Origin: Streptomyces avermitilis MA-4680 = NBRC 14893
GTDB lineage: Bacteria; Actinomycetota; Actinomycetes; Streptomycetales; Streptomycetaceae
DNA length: 64,000 nt
NCBI RefSeq assembly: GCF_000009765.2
Contig: NC_003155.5
Span: 4,402,001-4,466,000 of the forward strand
Direction of reading: 5' to 3'
Positions 19,595 to 28,348 of this stretch are shown here, in pieces. Position 1 is the stretch's first letter. The number at the start of each line of letters is the position of its first letter. The notes under the pieces are model-generated. The model was not told the DNA's origin. It ran no database searches and saw nothing but the letters and a program-made list of their open reading frames with translations. A program made the translations under genes and the position numbers.

Positions 19595-20092
19595 ATGGAG
19601 GACGAGGTCGATCGGCTGGTCGCAGCATGGCGCCGGGAGCGCCCCGACCTCGACGTGGAACCGCTCGAGGTGCTCAGCCGGGTGAGCAGGCTCGCCCGGC
19701 ATCTGGACCGGGCCCGTCGGCTCGCGTTCTCCGAGCACAGCCTGGAGCCCTGGGAGTTCGACGTCCTCACCTCGCTCAGGCGCGCGGGGGCCCCGTACCA
19801 GCTCTCCCCCGGCCAGCTCCTCACCCAGACGCTCGTCACCTCCGGCACGATGACCAACCGTATCGACCGGCTCGCGAAGAAGAGCCTGGTCGAGCGGCTG
19901 CCCGACCCCAGCGACCGCCGGGGCGTGCTGGTCCGGCTCACCGAGGAGGGCCGCGACCGCGCCGACCAGGCGCTCGCCGGACTCCTCGACCAGGAGCGCG
20001 CGATCCTCGCCGAACTCAGCCGGGCCCAGCGCGCTGAACTCGCGGCCCTGCTACGCCAGTTGACCGCCCCGTTCGACAACATCCCCGGCTAG
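19595..20092 (+). CDS. MarR-family transcriptional regulator
   Basis: 165 residues from ATG at 19595, with no ribosome-binding site. The winged-helix core spans about residues 45-110: FDVLTSLRRAG, GQLLTQTLVTSGTMTNRIDRLAKKSLVERLPDPSDRRGVLVRLTEEG, with the wing DPSDRRG. A long C-terminal helix supports dimerisation. It faces tam across the 15-bp repeat operator and probably represses itself and the tam operon. Its last 42 bp overlap the convergent response-regulator gene at 20051-20818. Confidence 0.9.
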   Translation: MEDEVDRLVAAWRRERPDLDVEPLEVLSRVSRLARHLDRARRLAFSEHSLEPWEFDVLTSLRRAGAPYQLSPGQLLTQTLVTSGTMTNRIDRLAKKSLVERLPDPSDRRGVLVRLTEEGRDRADQALAGLLDQERAILAELSRAQRAELAALLRQLTAPFDNIPG

Positions 20093-20818
20093 GTCGGCGG
20101 GCCCGACCCCGGCGCGGCGGGCGAGCGCGACGGCGGCCAGGGTGGAGTGCACGCCCAGCTTCCCGAGCACGTTCTGCATATGGGTGCGGACGGTGTGCGG
20201 GGAGAGGAACAGCCGTTCGGCGACGGCCTTGCGCCCGAGGCCCGCGACCATGCACCGCAGTACTTCCCGCTCCCTCGGCGTCAGCGACTCGACCAGCCGC
20301 TCGCTCTCGGTGCGGTGCTTGCGGGCGGCGGTCAGCTCGCGCAGCACGCCGGTGAGCAGGGCGGGCGGGAGGTGCGTCTCGTCCCGCAGCACTCCCCGTA
20401 TGACGGTGAGCAGCCGGGACAGTGAGCAGTCCTTGGCGACCCACCCGGAGGCACCGGCCTGGAGGGCGAGGGCGGCGCGGCGCGGGTCGTCCTTCTCGGC
20501 CAGGACGACGGTGCGTACGCTCGGCTGCCCGGAGCGGACGCCCGCGACGAGCGAGATGCCGTCGACGAGCCCCTCCTCGTTGCCGTCGCGGACGGAGACG
20601 GCCGGGCGGGTGCCGGGCACGTTGCCGCCCAGGTCGGCGTCGACGAGCAACACGTCGAATCTGCGGCCTTCCGCCACCGCCCGCTCCAGGGCGCGCAGCG
20701 CGGCCGGACCGCTGCCGGCCGCGGAGACGTCGACGTCGGGCTCCGCGGCAAGGGCAGCGGCGAGCGACTCGGCGAAGATGCGATGGTCGTCAACGACCAG
20801 GACACGGATGCGAAGCAC
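20051..20818 (-). CDS. NarL/LuxR-type response regulator, orphan
   Basis: 255 residues if started at GTG 20818, which has GGGGG about 7 nt upstream; GTG at 20830 is in frame but has no site. The receiver domain has the acidic pair VVDDH and the phospho-acceptor region FDVLLVDADL (Asp60 in this numbering). An insertion of about 20 residues with Gly/Arg then precedes the rest of the domain. The conserved Lys is in GASGWVAKD. The C-terminal LuxR HTH is LTPREREVLRCMVAGLGRKAVAERLFLSPHTVRTHMQNVLGKLGVHS. No kinase gene is adjacent. It overlaps the end of marR on the other strand. Confidence 0.88.
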   Translation of the reverse strand: MLRIRVLVVDDHRIFAESLAAALAAEPDVDVSAAGSGPAALRALERAVAEGRRFDVLLVDADLGGNVPGTRPAVSVRDGNEEGLVDGISLVAGVRSGQPSVRTVVLAEKDDPRRAALALQAGASGWVAKDCSLSRLLTVIRGVLRDETHLPPALLTGVLRELTAARKHRTESERLVESLTPREREVLRCMVAGLGRKAVAERLFLSPHTVRTHMQNVLGKLGVHSTLAAVALARRAGVGPADLAGDVVERGGQLA

Positions 20819-20970
20819 TGAAACCCCCACGAGTCGGGGGACGACCGGCGCAGGTACGACGCCCGGAGATCCCCGAGTCTGCTCGGGAAAACGGGGTGCC
20901 GCAGCCGCACGGCCGCCGCCGTGCTGGAACTGCTACCCCCACTCCGGGCGTCGTACCCGACTGTCTCGCC

Positions 20971-21011
20971 CCCTGATCAGCACCGGCCCCCACCGGTACT
21001 GCTCATCAGGG
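20971..21011. promoter_or_regulatory. Imperfect long inverted repeat in the 20.8-21.1 kb gap
   Basis: CCCTGATCAGCACCGG pairs with a slightly longer CCGGTACTGCTCATCAGGG arm. The gap also holds the promoters of the divergent response regulator and GNAT genes. Function is unknown. Confidence 0.4.
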
Positions 21012-21080
21012 TAGGGCCGGGAGCCGGAAGCGGAAGGCTATTTGCAGAACTGGTTGGCCAGCGCGTTTATGGTGAGCCGT

Positions 21081-21533
21081 ATGTTTCGTATGGAGACAGA
21101 AGTCGACAACGAGCGGCGGAATCTGCTTCGGCGGCGGCTGCTGGACACGAACACGGCGGCGTCCCCCGCTCTGCGCGCGCTGCGCGGAACGCCGGACGAA
21201 CGTGAACGTCCGCTGCATGTGTGGGCGTTGTCCGAGGACGGTGACCTGGCCGGCGGCCTGGTGGGCCACACCTGGACGACGTGGCTGCACGTCACCTACC
21301 TCTGGGTGGACGAGCGCCACCGGGGCACGGGGCTCGGCTCCCGGCTGCTGGCCGACGCCGAGCGGACGGCCCACGACGAGCGCGGCTGCCGGGCCGCCCG
21401 CCTGGAGACCTGGGACTTCCAGGCCCCGGATTTCTACCGGAAGCGGGGCTACGAGGTGGTGTGCGTGATCCCCGACTATCCGCCGGGGACCACGGAGTAC
21501 ACGCTGACGAAGCGCCTCGACCGCCTCAGCTGA
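21081..21533 (+). CDS. GNAT-family N-acetyltransferase
   Basis: 150 residues from ATG at 21081, with GGTGAG 5-10 nt upstream; in-frame ATGs at 21069 and 21090 are alternatives. The acetyl-CoA binding loop is LWVDERHRGTGLGSRLL, and the C-terminal beta-strand region is ARLETWDFQAPDFYRKRGYEVV, both standard for GNAT. The substrate is unknown. It converges on galK with an 8-bp overlap, and both proteins end in RLS because the shared end is the palindrome CTCAGCTGAG. Confidence 0.85.
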   Translation: MFRMETEVDNERRNLLRRRLLDTNTAASPALRALRGTPDERERPLHVWALSEDGDLAGGLVGHTWTTWLHVTYLWVDERHRGTGLGSRLLADAERTAHDERGCRAARLETWDFQAPDFYRKRGYEVVCVIPDYPPGTTEYTLTKRLDRLS

Positions 21534-22671
21534 GCCGCCGGGCGCCCTCCGAGGGCACTGCCGGGAACACCCGTGGCGCCGTGTGACCGGCCGCCGCGAA
21601 CGCCTCCGTCACCGCCTTGGTGACCGTGTCCACGTCGGCGGACTCGACCAGGACCACCGCCGAGCCGCCGAAGCCGCCGCCCGTCATGCGCGCGCCGAGC
21701 GCGCCCGCCGCGTTCGCCGTGCTGACCACCAGGTCCAGCTCCGGGCAGGAGATGCGCAGGTCGTCGCGGAGGGAGACATGGCCGTCCGTCAGGATCGGGC
21801 CGATCGCGCGTACGTCGCCCGCGTCCAGCAGGGCGATGACCCGCTCCACCCGGTGGTCGTCCGAGACGACATGGCGTACGTAGCGGCGTACCCGCTCGTC
21901 GGGCAGGCGGGACAGCGCGCCGTCCAGCTCCTCGTACGCGACGTCCCGCAGATGCGAGACCCCGAGCTGCCGTGCGCCCTCTTCGCACCCCGCGCGCCGT
22001 TCCGCGTAGGCGCCGTCGCCCAGCGCGTGCTTCACCCGGCTGTCGACGACCAGGAGTTCGAGGCCGTGGGCCGGCAGGTCGAAGGGGACCTGGCGGATGG
22101 ACAGGTCCCGGCAGTCCAGGTGCAGGACGTGGCCCTCGGTGCAGCAGGCCGACGCCGTCTGGTCCATCACGCCGCACGGGACGCCGGCGAAGTCGTTCTC
22201 CGCGCGCTGGGCGAGGCGCGCCAGTTCGGGGCGGGTCAGGCCCAGTTCGTAGAGGTCGTTCAGGGCCAGCGCCGTCACGACCTCCAGGGCCGCCGACGAG
22301 GACAGGCCGGCGCCCGTCGGCACCGTCGAGGCGAGGTGGATGTCCGCGCCCGTCACCGGGTGTCCCGCGGAGCGCAGCGCCCACACCACACCCGCCGGGT
22401 ACGCGGCCCAGCTGGTGTTCGTCAGCGGCTCCAGCTCGTCGACGCGCAGCTCGACCACGGGGCCCTCGATGTCCGCCGAGTGCAGCCGCAGGACTCCGTC
22501 GGTGCGCCGGGACACCGCCGCGACCGCCGTGTGCGGCAGGGCGAGCGGCATCACGAAGCCCTCGTTGAAGTCGGTGTACTCGCCGATGAGGTTGACCCGG
22601 CCGGGGGCGGCCCAGACGCCCTCCGGCGCGGCCCCGTACAGCTCCTCGAACCCTTCGCGAACCCCCACCAC
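21526..22671 (-). CDS. galK: Galactokinase
   Basis: 381 residues from GTG at 22671, only 3 nt after the galE stop, with AAGGAG 6 nt upstream. It phosphorylates galactose to galactose-1-phosphate in the Leloir pathway. GHMP-kinase motifs are visible: the N-terminal APGRVNLIGEYTDFNEGFV galactokinase signature, the ATP loop PTGAGLSSSAALE, the catalytic CGVMDQTAS and the C-terminal GARMTGGGFGGSAV. It is the last gene of the galT-galE-galK operon. Confidence 0.96.
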   Translation of the reverse strand: MVGVREGFEELYGAAPEGVWAAPGRVNLIGEYTDFNEGFVMPLALPHTAVAAVSRRTDGVLRLHSADIEGPVVELRVDELEPLTNTSWAAYPAGVVWALRSAGHPVTGADIHLASTVPTGAGLSSSAALEVVTALALNDLYELGLTRPELARLAQRAENDFAGVPCGVMDQTASACCTEGHVLHLDCRDLSIRQVPFDLPAHGLELLVVDSRVKHALGDGAYAERRAGCEEGARQLGVSHLRDVAYEELDGALSRLPDERVRRYVRHVVSDDHRVERVIALLDAGDVRAIGPILTDGHVSLRDDLRISCPELDLVVSTANAAGALGARMTGGGFGGSAVVLVESADVDTVTKAVTEAFAAAGHTAPRVFPAVPSEGARRLS

Positions 22672-22674
22672 TTA

Positions 22675-23634
22675 TTACTCCTTGTGCTGAGCGAACGCCC
22701 AGGCGTCCGCGACGATGCCCGCGAGATCCGCGCGGGCCGGGTTCCAGCCGAGTCGCTCGCGGGCCGTGGCCGCGGAGGCCACGAGCACCGCCGGGTCGCC
22801 GGCGCGGCGCGGGGCCACGATCTCCGGGATCGGGTGCCCGGTGACCTGGCGGACGGTCTCGATGACCTCGCGGACGGAGAAGCCGTTGCCGTTGCCGAGG
22901 TTGCAGACCAGGTGCTCGCCGGGCGTGGCCGCGTCCAGCGCGAGCAGGTGGGCCTCGGCCAGGTCCGCGACGTGGATGTAGTCGCGGACGCAGGTGCCGT
23001 CCGGCGTCGGGTAGTCGTCGCCGTAGACGGAGATGGCGTCGCGGCGGCCCTGGGCGACCTGGAGCACGAGCGGGATGAGGTGCGACTCGGGGTCGTGCCG
23101 CTCACCGCAGCTGCCGTACGCGCCGGCCACGTTGAAGTAGCGCAGGCTGACCGCGGCGAGCCCGTGGGCCCCGGCCTCACCGGTGATCATGTGGTCGACC
23201 GCGAGCTTCGAGGCGCCGTAGGGGTTGGTGGGCCTGGTCGGCGCCGTCTCGACGATCGGCACCTCCTCCGGCTCGCCGTAGGTCGCGGCCGTCGAGGAGA
23301 AGACCAGCTTGCGTACGCCGGCCTCGCGCATCGCGGCCAGCAGGGCCAGCGTGCCGCCGACGTTGTTGTCCCAGTACTTCTCGGGCTTCACGACCGACTC
23401 GCCGACCTGCGAGAACGCGGCGAAGTGCAGGACCGCGTCGAAGGAGGAGTCCAGCCACTTGGCGGCGTCGCGGATGTCGCCCTCGACGAAGGAGGCGCCC
23501 GCCGGCACGCCCTCGCGGAAGCCGGTCGAGAGGTTGTCGAGGACGACGACCTCGTGGCCGGCCTCGATCAGGTGCTGCGCGACCACGCTGCCGACATAGC
23601 CGGCACCGCCGGTGACCAGGTACTTCCCACTCAT
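22675..23634 (-). CDS. galE: UDP-glucose 4-epimerase
   Basis: 319 residues from ATG at 23634, overlapping the galT stop (ATGA). It interconverts UDP-galactose and UDP-glucose. The NAD-binding loop is VTGGAGYVGS, the Ser/Tyr/Lys catalytic set is FSSTAATYGE and NPYGASKLAVD, and LRYFNVAGAYG and VRDYIHVADLA are typical of GalE. Length is slightly short for GalE (about 330) but complete. It is the middle gene of the operon. Confidence 0.96.
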   Translation of the reverse strand: MSGKYLVTGGAGYVGSVVAQHLIEAGHEVVVLDNLSTGFREGVPAGASFVEGDIRDAAKWLDSSFDAVLHFAAFSQVGESVVKPEKYWDNNVGGTLALLAAMREAGVRKLVFSSTAATYGEPEEVPIVETAPTRPTNPYGASKLAVDHMITGEAGAHGLAAVSLRYFNVAGAYGSCGERHDPESHLIPLVLQVAQGRRDAISVYGDDYPTPDGTCVRDYIHVADLAEAHLLALDAATPGEHLVCNLGNGNGFSVREVIETVRQVTGHPIPEIVAPRRAGDPAVLVASAATARERLGWNPARADLAGIVADAWAFAQHKE

Positions 23635-24716
23635 GAACTCGCTACCTCTCGCAGTCGCTGGGCCGCGGTCTCCGGCGGCACGTCGTTGATGAACACGCTC
23701 ATGCCGGACTCGGAACCCGCGAGAAACTTCAGCTTGCCGGAAGTGCGGCGAATGGTGAAAAGCTCGAGGTGGAGTGCGAAGTCGTCACGGTTGACGCCTT
23801 CGAACTCCTCCAACGGGCCGAACGGCGCCTGGTGCCAGGCGGCGATGTACGGCGTCGGAGGCTCGCCCACCCCTTCTTTCCCTCCACCCGTCCCATCGAA
23901 GATCCGGTCGAAGCGCCTCAAGAGTTCCAGATACACCTTGGGGAACTCTGTGCGTGCGTCCTCGTCGAGGGCCAGCAGGTCGGGGACCCGGCGGCGCGGG
24001 TAGAGGTGGACCTCGTAGGGCCAGTGCGCCGCGTACGGAACGAAGGCGACCCAGTGCTCTCCCTGAAGGACGATCCGCTCCCCGGCCAGTTCGCCGGCGA
24101 GTACGTCGTCGAAGAGGTTGCCGCCCCCCGTCGCCTCCTTGTGCGCGGCCGCCGAACGCAGCATCAGCGCAGTACGGGGCGTGGTGAAGGGGTAGCCGTA
24201 GATCTGTCCGTGCGGGTGGCCGAGTGTCACGCCGATCTCGGCGCCGCGGTTCTCGAAGCAGAACACCTGCTGGACGGAGGGAAGATGCGACAGCTCCGCC
24301 GTCCGGTCGGTCCAGGCGTCCAGGACCAGGCCCGCCTGCTCCTCGGTCAGGTCGGCGAAGGAGGAGTCGTGGTCGGAGGTGAAGCAGACCACCTCGCAGC
24401 GGCCGGAGTCTCCGGCCAGCGAGGGGAAGCGGTTCTCGAAGACGACCACGTCGTACGAGGAGTCCGGGATCTCGCTCAGCCGCTCGCCCTCGGAGGGGCA
24501 GAGCGGACATTCGTTCGCCGGGGGGTGGTAGGTGCGGCCCTGGCGGTGCGAGGCGATCGCGACCGAGTCGCCGAGCAGCGGGTCGCGGCGGATCTCCGAG
24601 CTGGTGACGGTCCGGTCGAGCGGGCGCCGGTCCACGGCGTCGCGCACGGCGTCGTCGCGCAGGTCGTAGTAGATGAGCTCGCGACCGTCGGCCAGCGGGG
24701 TCGAGGTCTTCTTCAC
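23631..24716 (-). CDS. galT: Galactose-1-phosphate uridylyltransferase
   Basis: 361 residues from GTG at 24716, with GAGGAG 6 nt upstream. It transfers UMP between UDP-glucose and galactose-1-phosphate. The active-site HPH motif is present in GVTLGHPHGQIYGYPF, and the N-terminal metal region has CPLC. FENRFPSL and EVVCFTSDHD are further family blocks. It is the first gene of galTEK; its stop overlaps the galE start. Confidence 0.95.
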   Translation of the reverse strand: MKKTSTPLADGRELIYYDLRDDAVRDAVDRRPLDRTVTSSEIRRDPLLGDSVAIASHRQGRTYHPPANECPLCPSEGERLSEIPDSSYDVVVFENRFPSLAGDSGRCEVVCFTSDHDSSFADLTEEQAGLVLDAWTDRTAELSHLPSVQQVFCFENRGAEIGVTLGHPHGQIYGYPFTTPRTALMLRSAAAHKEATGGGNLFDDVLAGELAGERIVLQGEHWVAFVPYAAHWPYEVHLYPRRRVPDLLALDEDARTEFPKVYLELLRRFDRIFDGTGGGKEGVGEPPTPYIAAWHQAPFGPLEEFEGVNRDDFALHLELFTIRRTSGKLKFLAGSESGMSVFINDVPPETAAQRLREVASS

Positions 24717-24742
24717 GCCGGACTCCTCATTCGAGCCACCCA

Positions 24743-24893
24743 AGTCTTCAAACAGAACTCAACATAACAAACCACAAGGCCCCCCAGACGTCAACATCAC
24801 AATCAAACAAAGAACCCCAATACACGTGTTCATTTACTGAACGCGGAGGCGTAGGTTCCGGTCGGATACGTTCACGCAACGAAGCGAGTTCCT
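24743..24893. promoter_or_regulatory. Divergent gal promoter region, AT-rich, with repeated hexamers and two palindromes
   Basis: This region separates galT (minus) from the symporter gene (plus). Read on the minus strand it contains TGTGAT (24796-24801 on plus as ATCACA) and several related TTTGTT/TTGTGG steps. This fits the hexamer-rich galP1 operator described for Streptomyces lividans. Near the symporter there is ACACGTGT (24822-24829) and GTTCA-TTTAC-TGAAC (24828-24842), overlapping by two bases. The regulator is not encoded nearby. Confidence 0.6.
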
Positions 24894-26603
24894 ATGCAGT
24901 CCCCCACGCATCTGCCCACACATCCACTCGAAGCGACGTACCTCGCCGACGGGCTCCGACTCCCCACGAACGGGCTCGACTACACGATCCTCGCGATCTA
25001 CTTCGCCGTCGTGCTGGGCATCGGCTTCGCCGCCCGCCGCTCGGTGAAGACAAGCCTCGACTTCTTCCTCTCCGGGCGCTCCCTGCCCGCCTGGGTCACC
25101 GGCCTCGCGTTCATCGCCGCCAACCTGGGCGCGACGGAGATCCTGGGCATGGCGGCGACCGGCGCGCAGTACGGCGTCGCGGTCGTCCACTGGTACTGGA
25201 TCGGCGCCATCCCGGCCATGGTCTTCCTGGGCCTGGTGATGATGCCGTTCTACTACGGCTCCAAGGTCCGGTCGGTCCCCGAGTATCTGCTCCAGCGCTT
25301 CGACAAGCCGGCACACCTGCTGAGTTCGGTCCTGTTCGCCTTCGCGGCGATACTGATCGCGGGCGTCAACCTGTACGCGCTGGCGATCGTCGTCGAGGCG
25401 CTGCTCGGCTGGCCGCAGTGGGTGGCGATCGTGGTCGCGGGCTTCCTGGTGCTCGCGTACATCACGGTCGGCGGTCTCTCCTCGGCGATCTACAACGAGG
25501 TGCTTCAGTTCTTCGTGATCCTCGCCGCGCTCATCCCCATCTCGGTCCTCGGCCTGAAGAAGGTCGGCGGCTGGGACGGCCTGAGCGACTCGCTCACCAA
25601 GAGCCACGGCGACAACTTCCTGTCCGCCTGGGGCGGTACGGGCATCGGCGACCCCAACCCGCTGGGCGCGAACTGGCTGACCATCATCCTGGGCCTGGGC
25701 TTCGTGCTCTCCTTCGGCTACTGGACGACCAACTTCGCCGAGGTGCAGCGCGCCCTGTCCGCGAAGAACCTGTCCGCCGCCCAGCGCACTCCGCTGATCG
25801 CCGCGTTCCCGAAGATCTTCATCGTGTTCCTGGTGATGATCCCGGGTCTGGTCGCCGCGGTCCTCGTCCCGAAGATCGGCACCAGCGGCTCGGACCTCCA
25901 GTACAACGAGGCGATCCCGTACCTGATGCAGGAGTTGCTGCCCAACGGCGTGCTCGGTATCGCGGTCACGGGTCTGCTCGCGGCCTTCATGGCGGGCATG
26001 GCGGCGAACGTCTCGTCCTTCAACACGGTCTTCACCACCGACATCTGGCAGCGGTACGTGGTCAAGGACCGCGAGGACGCCTACTACGTGCGGTTCGGCC
26101 GGCTGATCACGGCGGTCGGCGTCATGGCGTCGATCGGTACGGCGTTCATCGCGTCGTCGTTCTCCAACATCATGAGCTACCTCCAGACGCTGTTCTCCTT
26201 CTTCAACGTGCCGATGTTCGTGGTCTTCATCATCGGCATGTTCTGGAAGCGCGCCTCGATGAAGTCCGGCGTGTGGGGCCTGCTCGCGGGCACCACGGCC
26301 GCGATGGTCAACTACTTCTGGATCTACAAGCAGGGCGTCATCGACATCCCCAGCGACCAGGGCGCGAACTTCGTCTCGGCGATCGTCGGCTTCGTGGCGG
26401 GCGCGGTGGTCATGGTGGCCGTCACCCTCTTTACGGCTCCGAAGCCGGAGGCGGAACTGGCCGGCCTGGTCTACGGCACGCGCTCCCCGGGTGTGCCGGA
26501 GCCGCCGGCCACCGGTGACGACGCCTGGTACCGCAAGCCGGCGCTGCTCGGCTGGTCGGCGATCGTCCTGGCCGCCCTCTGCTACATCCCGTACTCGTTC
26601 TGA
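24894..26603 (+). CDS. Sodium:sugar symporter (SSS/SGLT family), probable galactose or glucose uptake
   Basis: 569 residues from ATG at 24894, with GAAGCGAG upstream. There are about 14 membrane helices. The N-terminal part has LSGRSLPAWVTGLAFIAANLGATEILGM, typical of SGLT-like SSS transporters. GLLAAFMAGMAANVSSFNTVFTTDIWQRY matches the conserved region around helix 8. Divergence from galTEK across a shared operator makes galactose the likely substrate, but that is inference from context. A small membrane protein follows 21 bp downstream. Confidence 0.9.
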   Translation: MQSPTHLPTHPLEATYLADGLRLPTNGLDYTILAIYFAVVLGIGFAARRSVKTSLDFFLSGRSLPAWVTGLAFIAANLGATEILGMAATGAQYGVAVVHWYWIGAIPAMVFLGLVMMPFYYGSKVRSVPEYLLQRFDKPAHLLSSVLFAFAAILIAGVNLYALAIVVEALLGWPQWVAIVVAGFLVLAYITVGGLSSAIYNEVLQFFVILAALIPISVLGLKKVGGWDGLSDSLTKSHGDNFLSAWGGTGIGDPNPLGANWLTIILGLGFVLSFGYWTTNFAEVQRALSAKNLSAAQRTPLIAAFPKIFIVFLVMIPGLVAAVLVPKIGTSGSDLQYNEAIPYLMQELLPNGVLGIAVTGLLAAFMAGMAANVSSFNTVFTTDIWQRYVVKDREDAYYVRFGRLITAVGVMASIGTAFIASSFSNIMSYLQTLFSFFNVPMFVVFIIGMFWKRASMKSGVWGLLAGTTAAMVNYFWIYKQGVIDIPSDQGANFVSAIVGFVAGAVVMVAVTLFTAPKPEAELAGLVYGTRSPGVPEPPATGDDAWYRKPALLGWSAIVLAALCYIPYSF

Positions 26604-26624
26604 TCCGATCGGAGGCTGATCACC

Positions 26625-26912
26625 ATGTCCGACCTGCAACGCGAAGTCACCGATCTGGAGAGCAAGTCCGCGACCGCCGCCCGCCTCTTCGACATCCGCC
26701 GGATCATCGGCGGCCTGTTCGTGGTCTACGGGATCATCGTCACGATCGCCGGGATCTCCCCGTCCGACGCCGACCTGGACAAGGCACAGGGCGTCAACAT
26801 CAACCTGTGGACGGGGCTCGGGATGCTTGCCCTGGGGCTGTTCTTCCTGGGGTGGATGTGGCTGCGGCCCACGGTGCCGCCGACGCCTGCCGATGAGGAG
26901 CCGTCGCAGTAA
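26625..26912 (+). CDS. Small two-helix membrane protein downstream of the symporter
   Basis: 95 residues from ATG at 26625, with CGGAGG about 9 nt upstream. Helix 1 is IIGGLFVVYGIIVTIAGI and helix 2 is LWTGLGMLALGLFFLGWMWL, with short charged ends. Small proteins of this shape often follow SSS transporters in actinobacteria, and a role as accessory or stabilising subunit is a guess. A strong terminator closes the operon just after it. Confidence 0.8.
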   Translation: MSDLQREVTDLESKSATAARLFDIRRIIGGLFVVYGIIVTIAGISPSDADLDKAQGVNINLWTGLGMLALGLFFLGWMWLRPTVPPTPADEEPSQ

Positions 26913-26921
26913 CTCTCTTGT

Positions 26922-26958
26922 CCGGGGCGGGAGTTCACTTGGGGAACTCCCGCCCCGG
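26922..26958 (+). terminator. Terminator of the symporter operon
   Basis: A perfect 15-bp stem (26922-26936 with 26944-26958) and 7-nt loop start 10 bp after the stop codon. Confidence 0.88.
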
Positions 26959-27107
26959 ACGGCTGTACACCGCGAGTTGCCCTCCCGCGCCGTCTCGTCC
27001 GCGGTCACCGGCACGTCACCGAGGGCGCGCGGCCCGTGCCGCGCGCTTGCCGCGTGGGCCGTGAAAATCGCTGTCCGGTTGCCGGTGCACGGTGATAGAC
27101 AGCCCCG

Positions 27108-27905
27108 GTGGAAAAGACTCTGGAGTTTTCCGATCTGCTGCGACTGATCGACGAACGATCGACCGCCTTCCGCGCCGCGGTCGCCGCCGCGCCCAGTCTC
27201 GACGTACAGGTGCCGACCTGCCCCGAGTGGACGCTGTTCGATCTGGCGCAGCACATCGGCGAGGGGCGCCGCGACTGGGCCGCCACCGTCGCCGCAGGGC
27301 CTGCTCCGGCCAAGTCCGCAGCGGAGGGCGCCCCGGCTGCGCCCCGGGAGCGCGAGGCCCTGCTGGCCTGGTTGGCGGAGTCCACGGAGCAACTGCTGGA
27401 CGCGTTGCGGAAGGCCGGCCCGGATCGCGGTTGCTGGACGTGGTGGGGGACGTCGCAGTCGCCACCGACCTCCGGTGCCGTAGCTCGGCACCAGCTCCAG
27501 CAGCTCGCGGTGCACACGTACGACGCCCAGATCACCGTAGGTGCCCCGCAGCCGCTGCCCGACGAGGTGGCGCTCGACGGTGTCGACGAGTTCCTGTCCA
27601 CCTGCGTCGCAACGACAAGCGCCTGGCCGCACGAGCCCGCTGCCGTCGACTTCCACGCCTCCGAGGGCCGCTCCTGGCGCCTCTCGCTCTCCGCCGACGG
27701 CGCACGGGCCACCCGTCTTCCCGCGCCCGGCACGGCGCCCGCCGCCGCTGCCGGCGAGGACCCGGACGCGGCCGACGCCTCCTTCCGGGGCACCGCCGGT
27801 GAGCTGGTCCTGGCCCTGTACGGCCGTATTCCGGTGGACTCCCTGAAGCTCGACGGCGGCCGACGTCTCTTCGACCTGCTCGAGGCCTGGGACCCGGACG
27901 AGTAA
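27108..27905 (+). CDS. Maleylpyruvate isomerase-family (mycothiol-dependent type) protein
   Basis: 265 residues from GTG at 27108; the ribosome-binding site is weak. The N-terminal DinB-like four-helix metal-binding domain has VPTCPEWTLFDLAQHIGEG with His, and later AVARHQLQQLAVHTYDAQIT with the second and third His. The C-terminal domain (about residue 185 on) ends in ELVLALYGRIPVDSLKLDGGRRLFDLLEAW, the usual MDMPI C-terminal motif. Family members use mycothiol, but the substrate here is unknown. It is monocistronic. Confidence 0.85.
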   Translation: MEKTLEFSDLLRLIDERSTAFRAAVAAAPSLDVQVPTCPEWTLFDLAQHIGEGRRDWAATVAAGPAPAKSAAEGAPAAPREREALLAWLAESTEQLLDALRKAGPDRGCWTWWGTSQSPPTSGAVARHQLQQLAVHTYDAQITVGAPQPLPDEVALDGVDEFLSTCVATTSAWPHEPAAVDFHASEGRSWRLSLSADGARATRLPAPGTAPAAAAGEDPDAADASFRGTAGELVLALYGRIPVDSLKLDGGRRLFDLLEAWDPDE

Positions 27906-28348
27906 GCCGTGACGATGCGCCGCCCCGTGCGCGATCCCCGGCCGAACTCCCCTGGAAGCCTCGGGCCGGGCCGGCTCCGCGGCCCAGGTCAGTGTGCTGG
28001 TGCGCCCGGGTTCCGGGCCGGGGTCGACGCCTTGGCCGTGCTCGCAGAAGTCGACGTTCTCCGACGGCGGCGACGGCAACGCCTGCGTGAAGCTTGCCGT
28101 CGAGCCGCAGCTTTCGAACGCTCGCTCTAGGTGGTCGCTCGTTCACAGTAGCGGGCACCCCCGTTCGAATCACTTCCTCCGCACGTCTCTGACCTGCGCT
28201 TTTCTTCCCGTCCAGGGTCTTGGTCGCCGCTACTGACCAGAGCGAACAGGACACGTGGAGTTGCCGTCGGCCGCGCCGCGGGGCCTCCTGAGCTCGGGGA
28301 CACAAACCTCCCCAAACTTCCTCATTCACGCACGAAGAAAGGCGCGGA
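27906..28348. other. Intergenic region, 443 bp, with a DUF397-like fragment
   Basis: No intact gene is seen. It contains the DUF397-like remnant at 28033-28104 and, at its right end, the promoter region and ribosome-binding site (AGAAAGG) of the secreted protein gene. Confidence 0.55.
28033..28104 (+). pseudogene. Remnant of a DUF397 protein
   Basis: One frame reads QKSTFSDGGDGNACVKLA, close to the core of Streptomyces DUF397 proteins (KSSYSGGxGGNCVEVA), which usually follow an XRE-type regulator. No start, ribosome-binding site or regulator partner is present, so this is best read as a decayed fragment. Confidence 0.5.

Noticed and set aside
24834..28079. A long minus-strand open frame spanning the symporter and the next genes
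   Set aside because: Composition is Asp/Arg/His low complexity, an antisense reading of the symporter and the maleylpyruvate isomerase-family gene.
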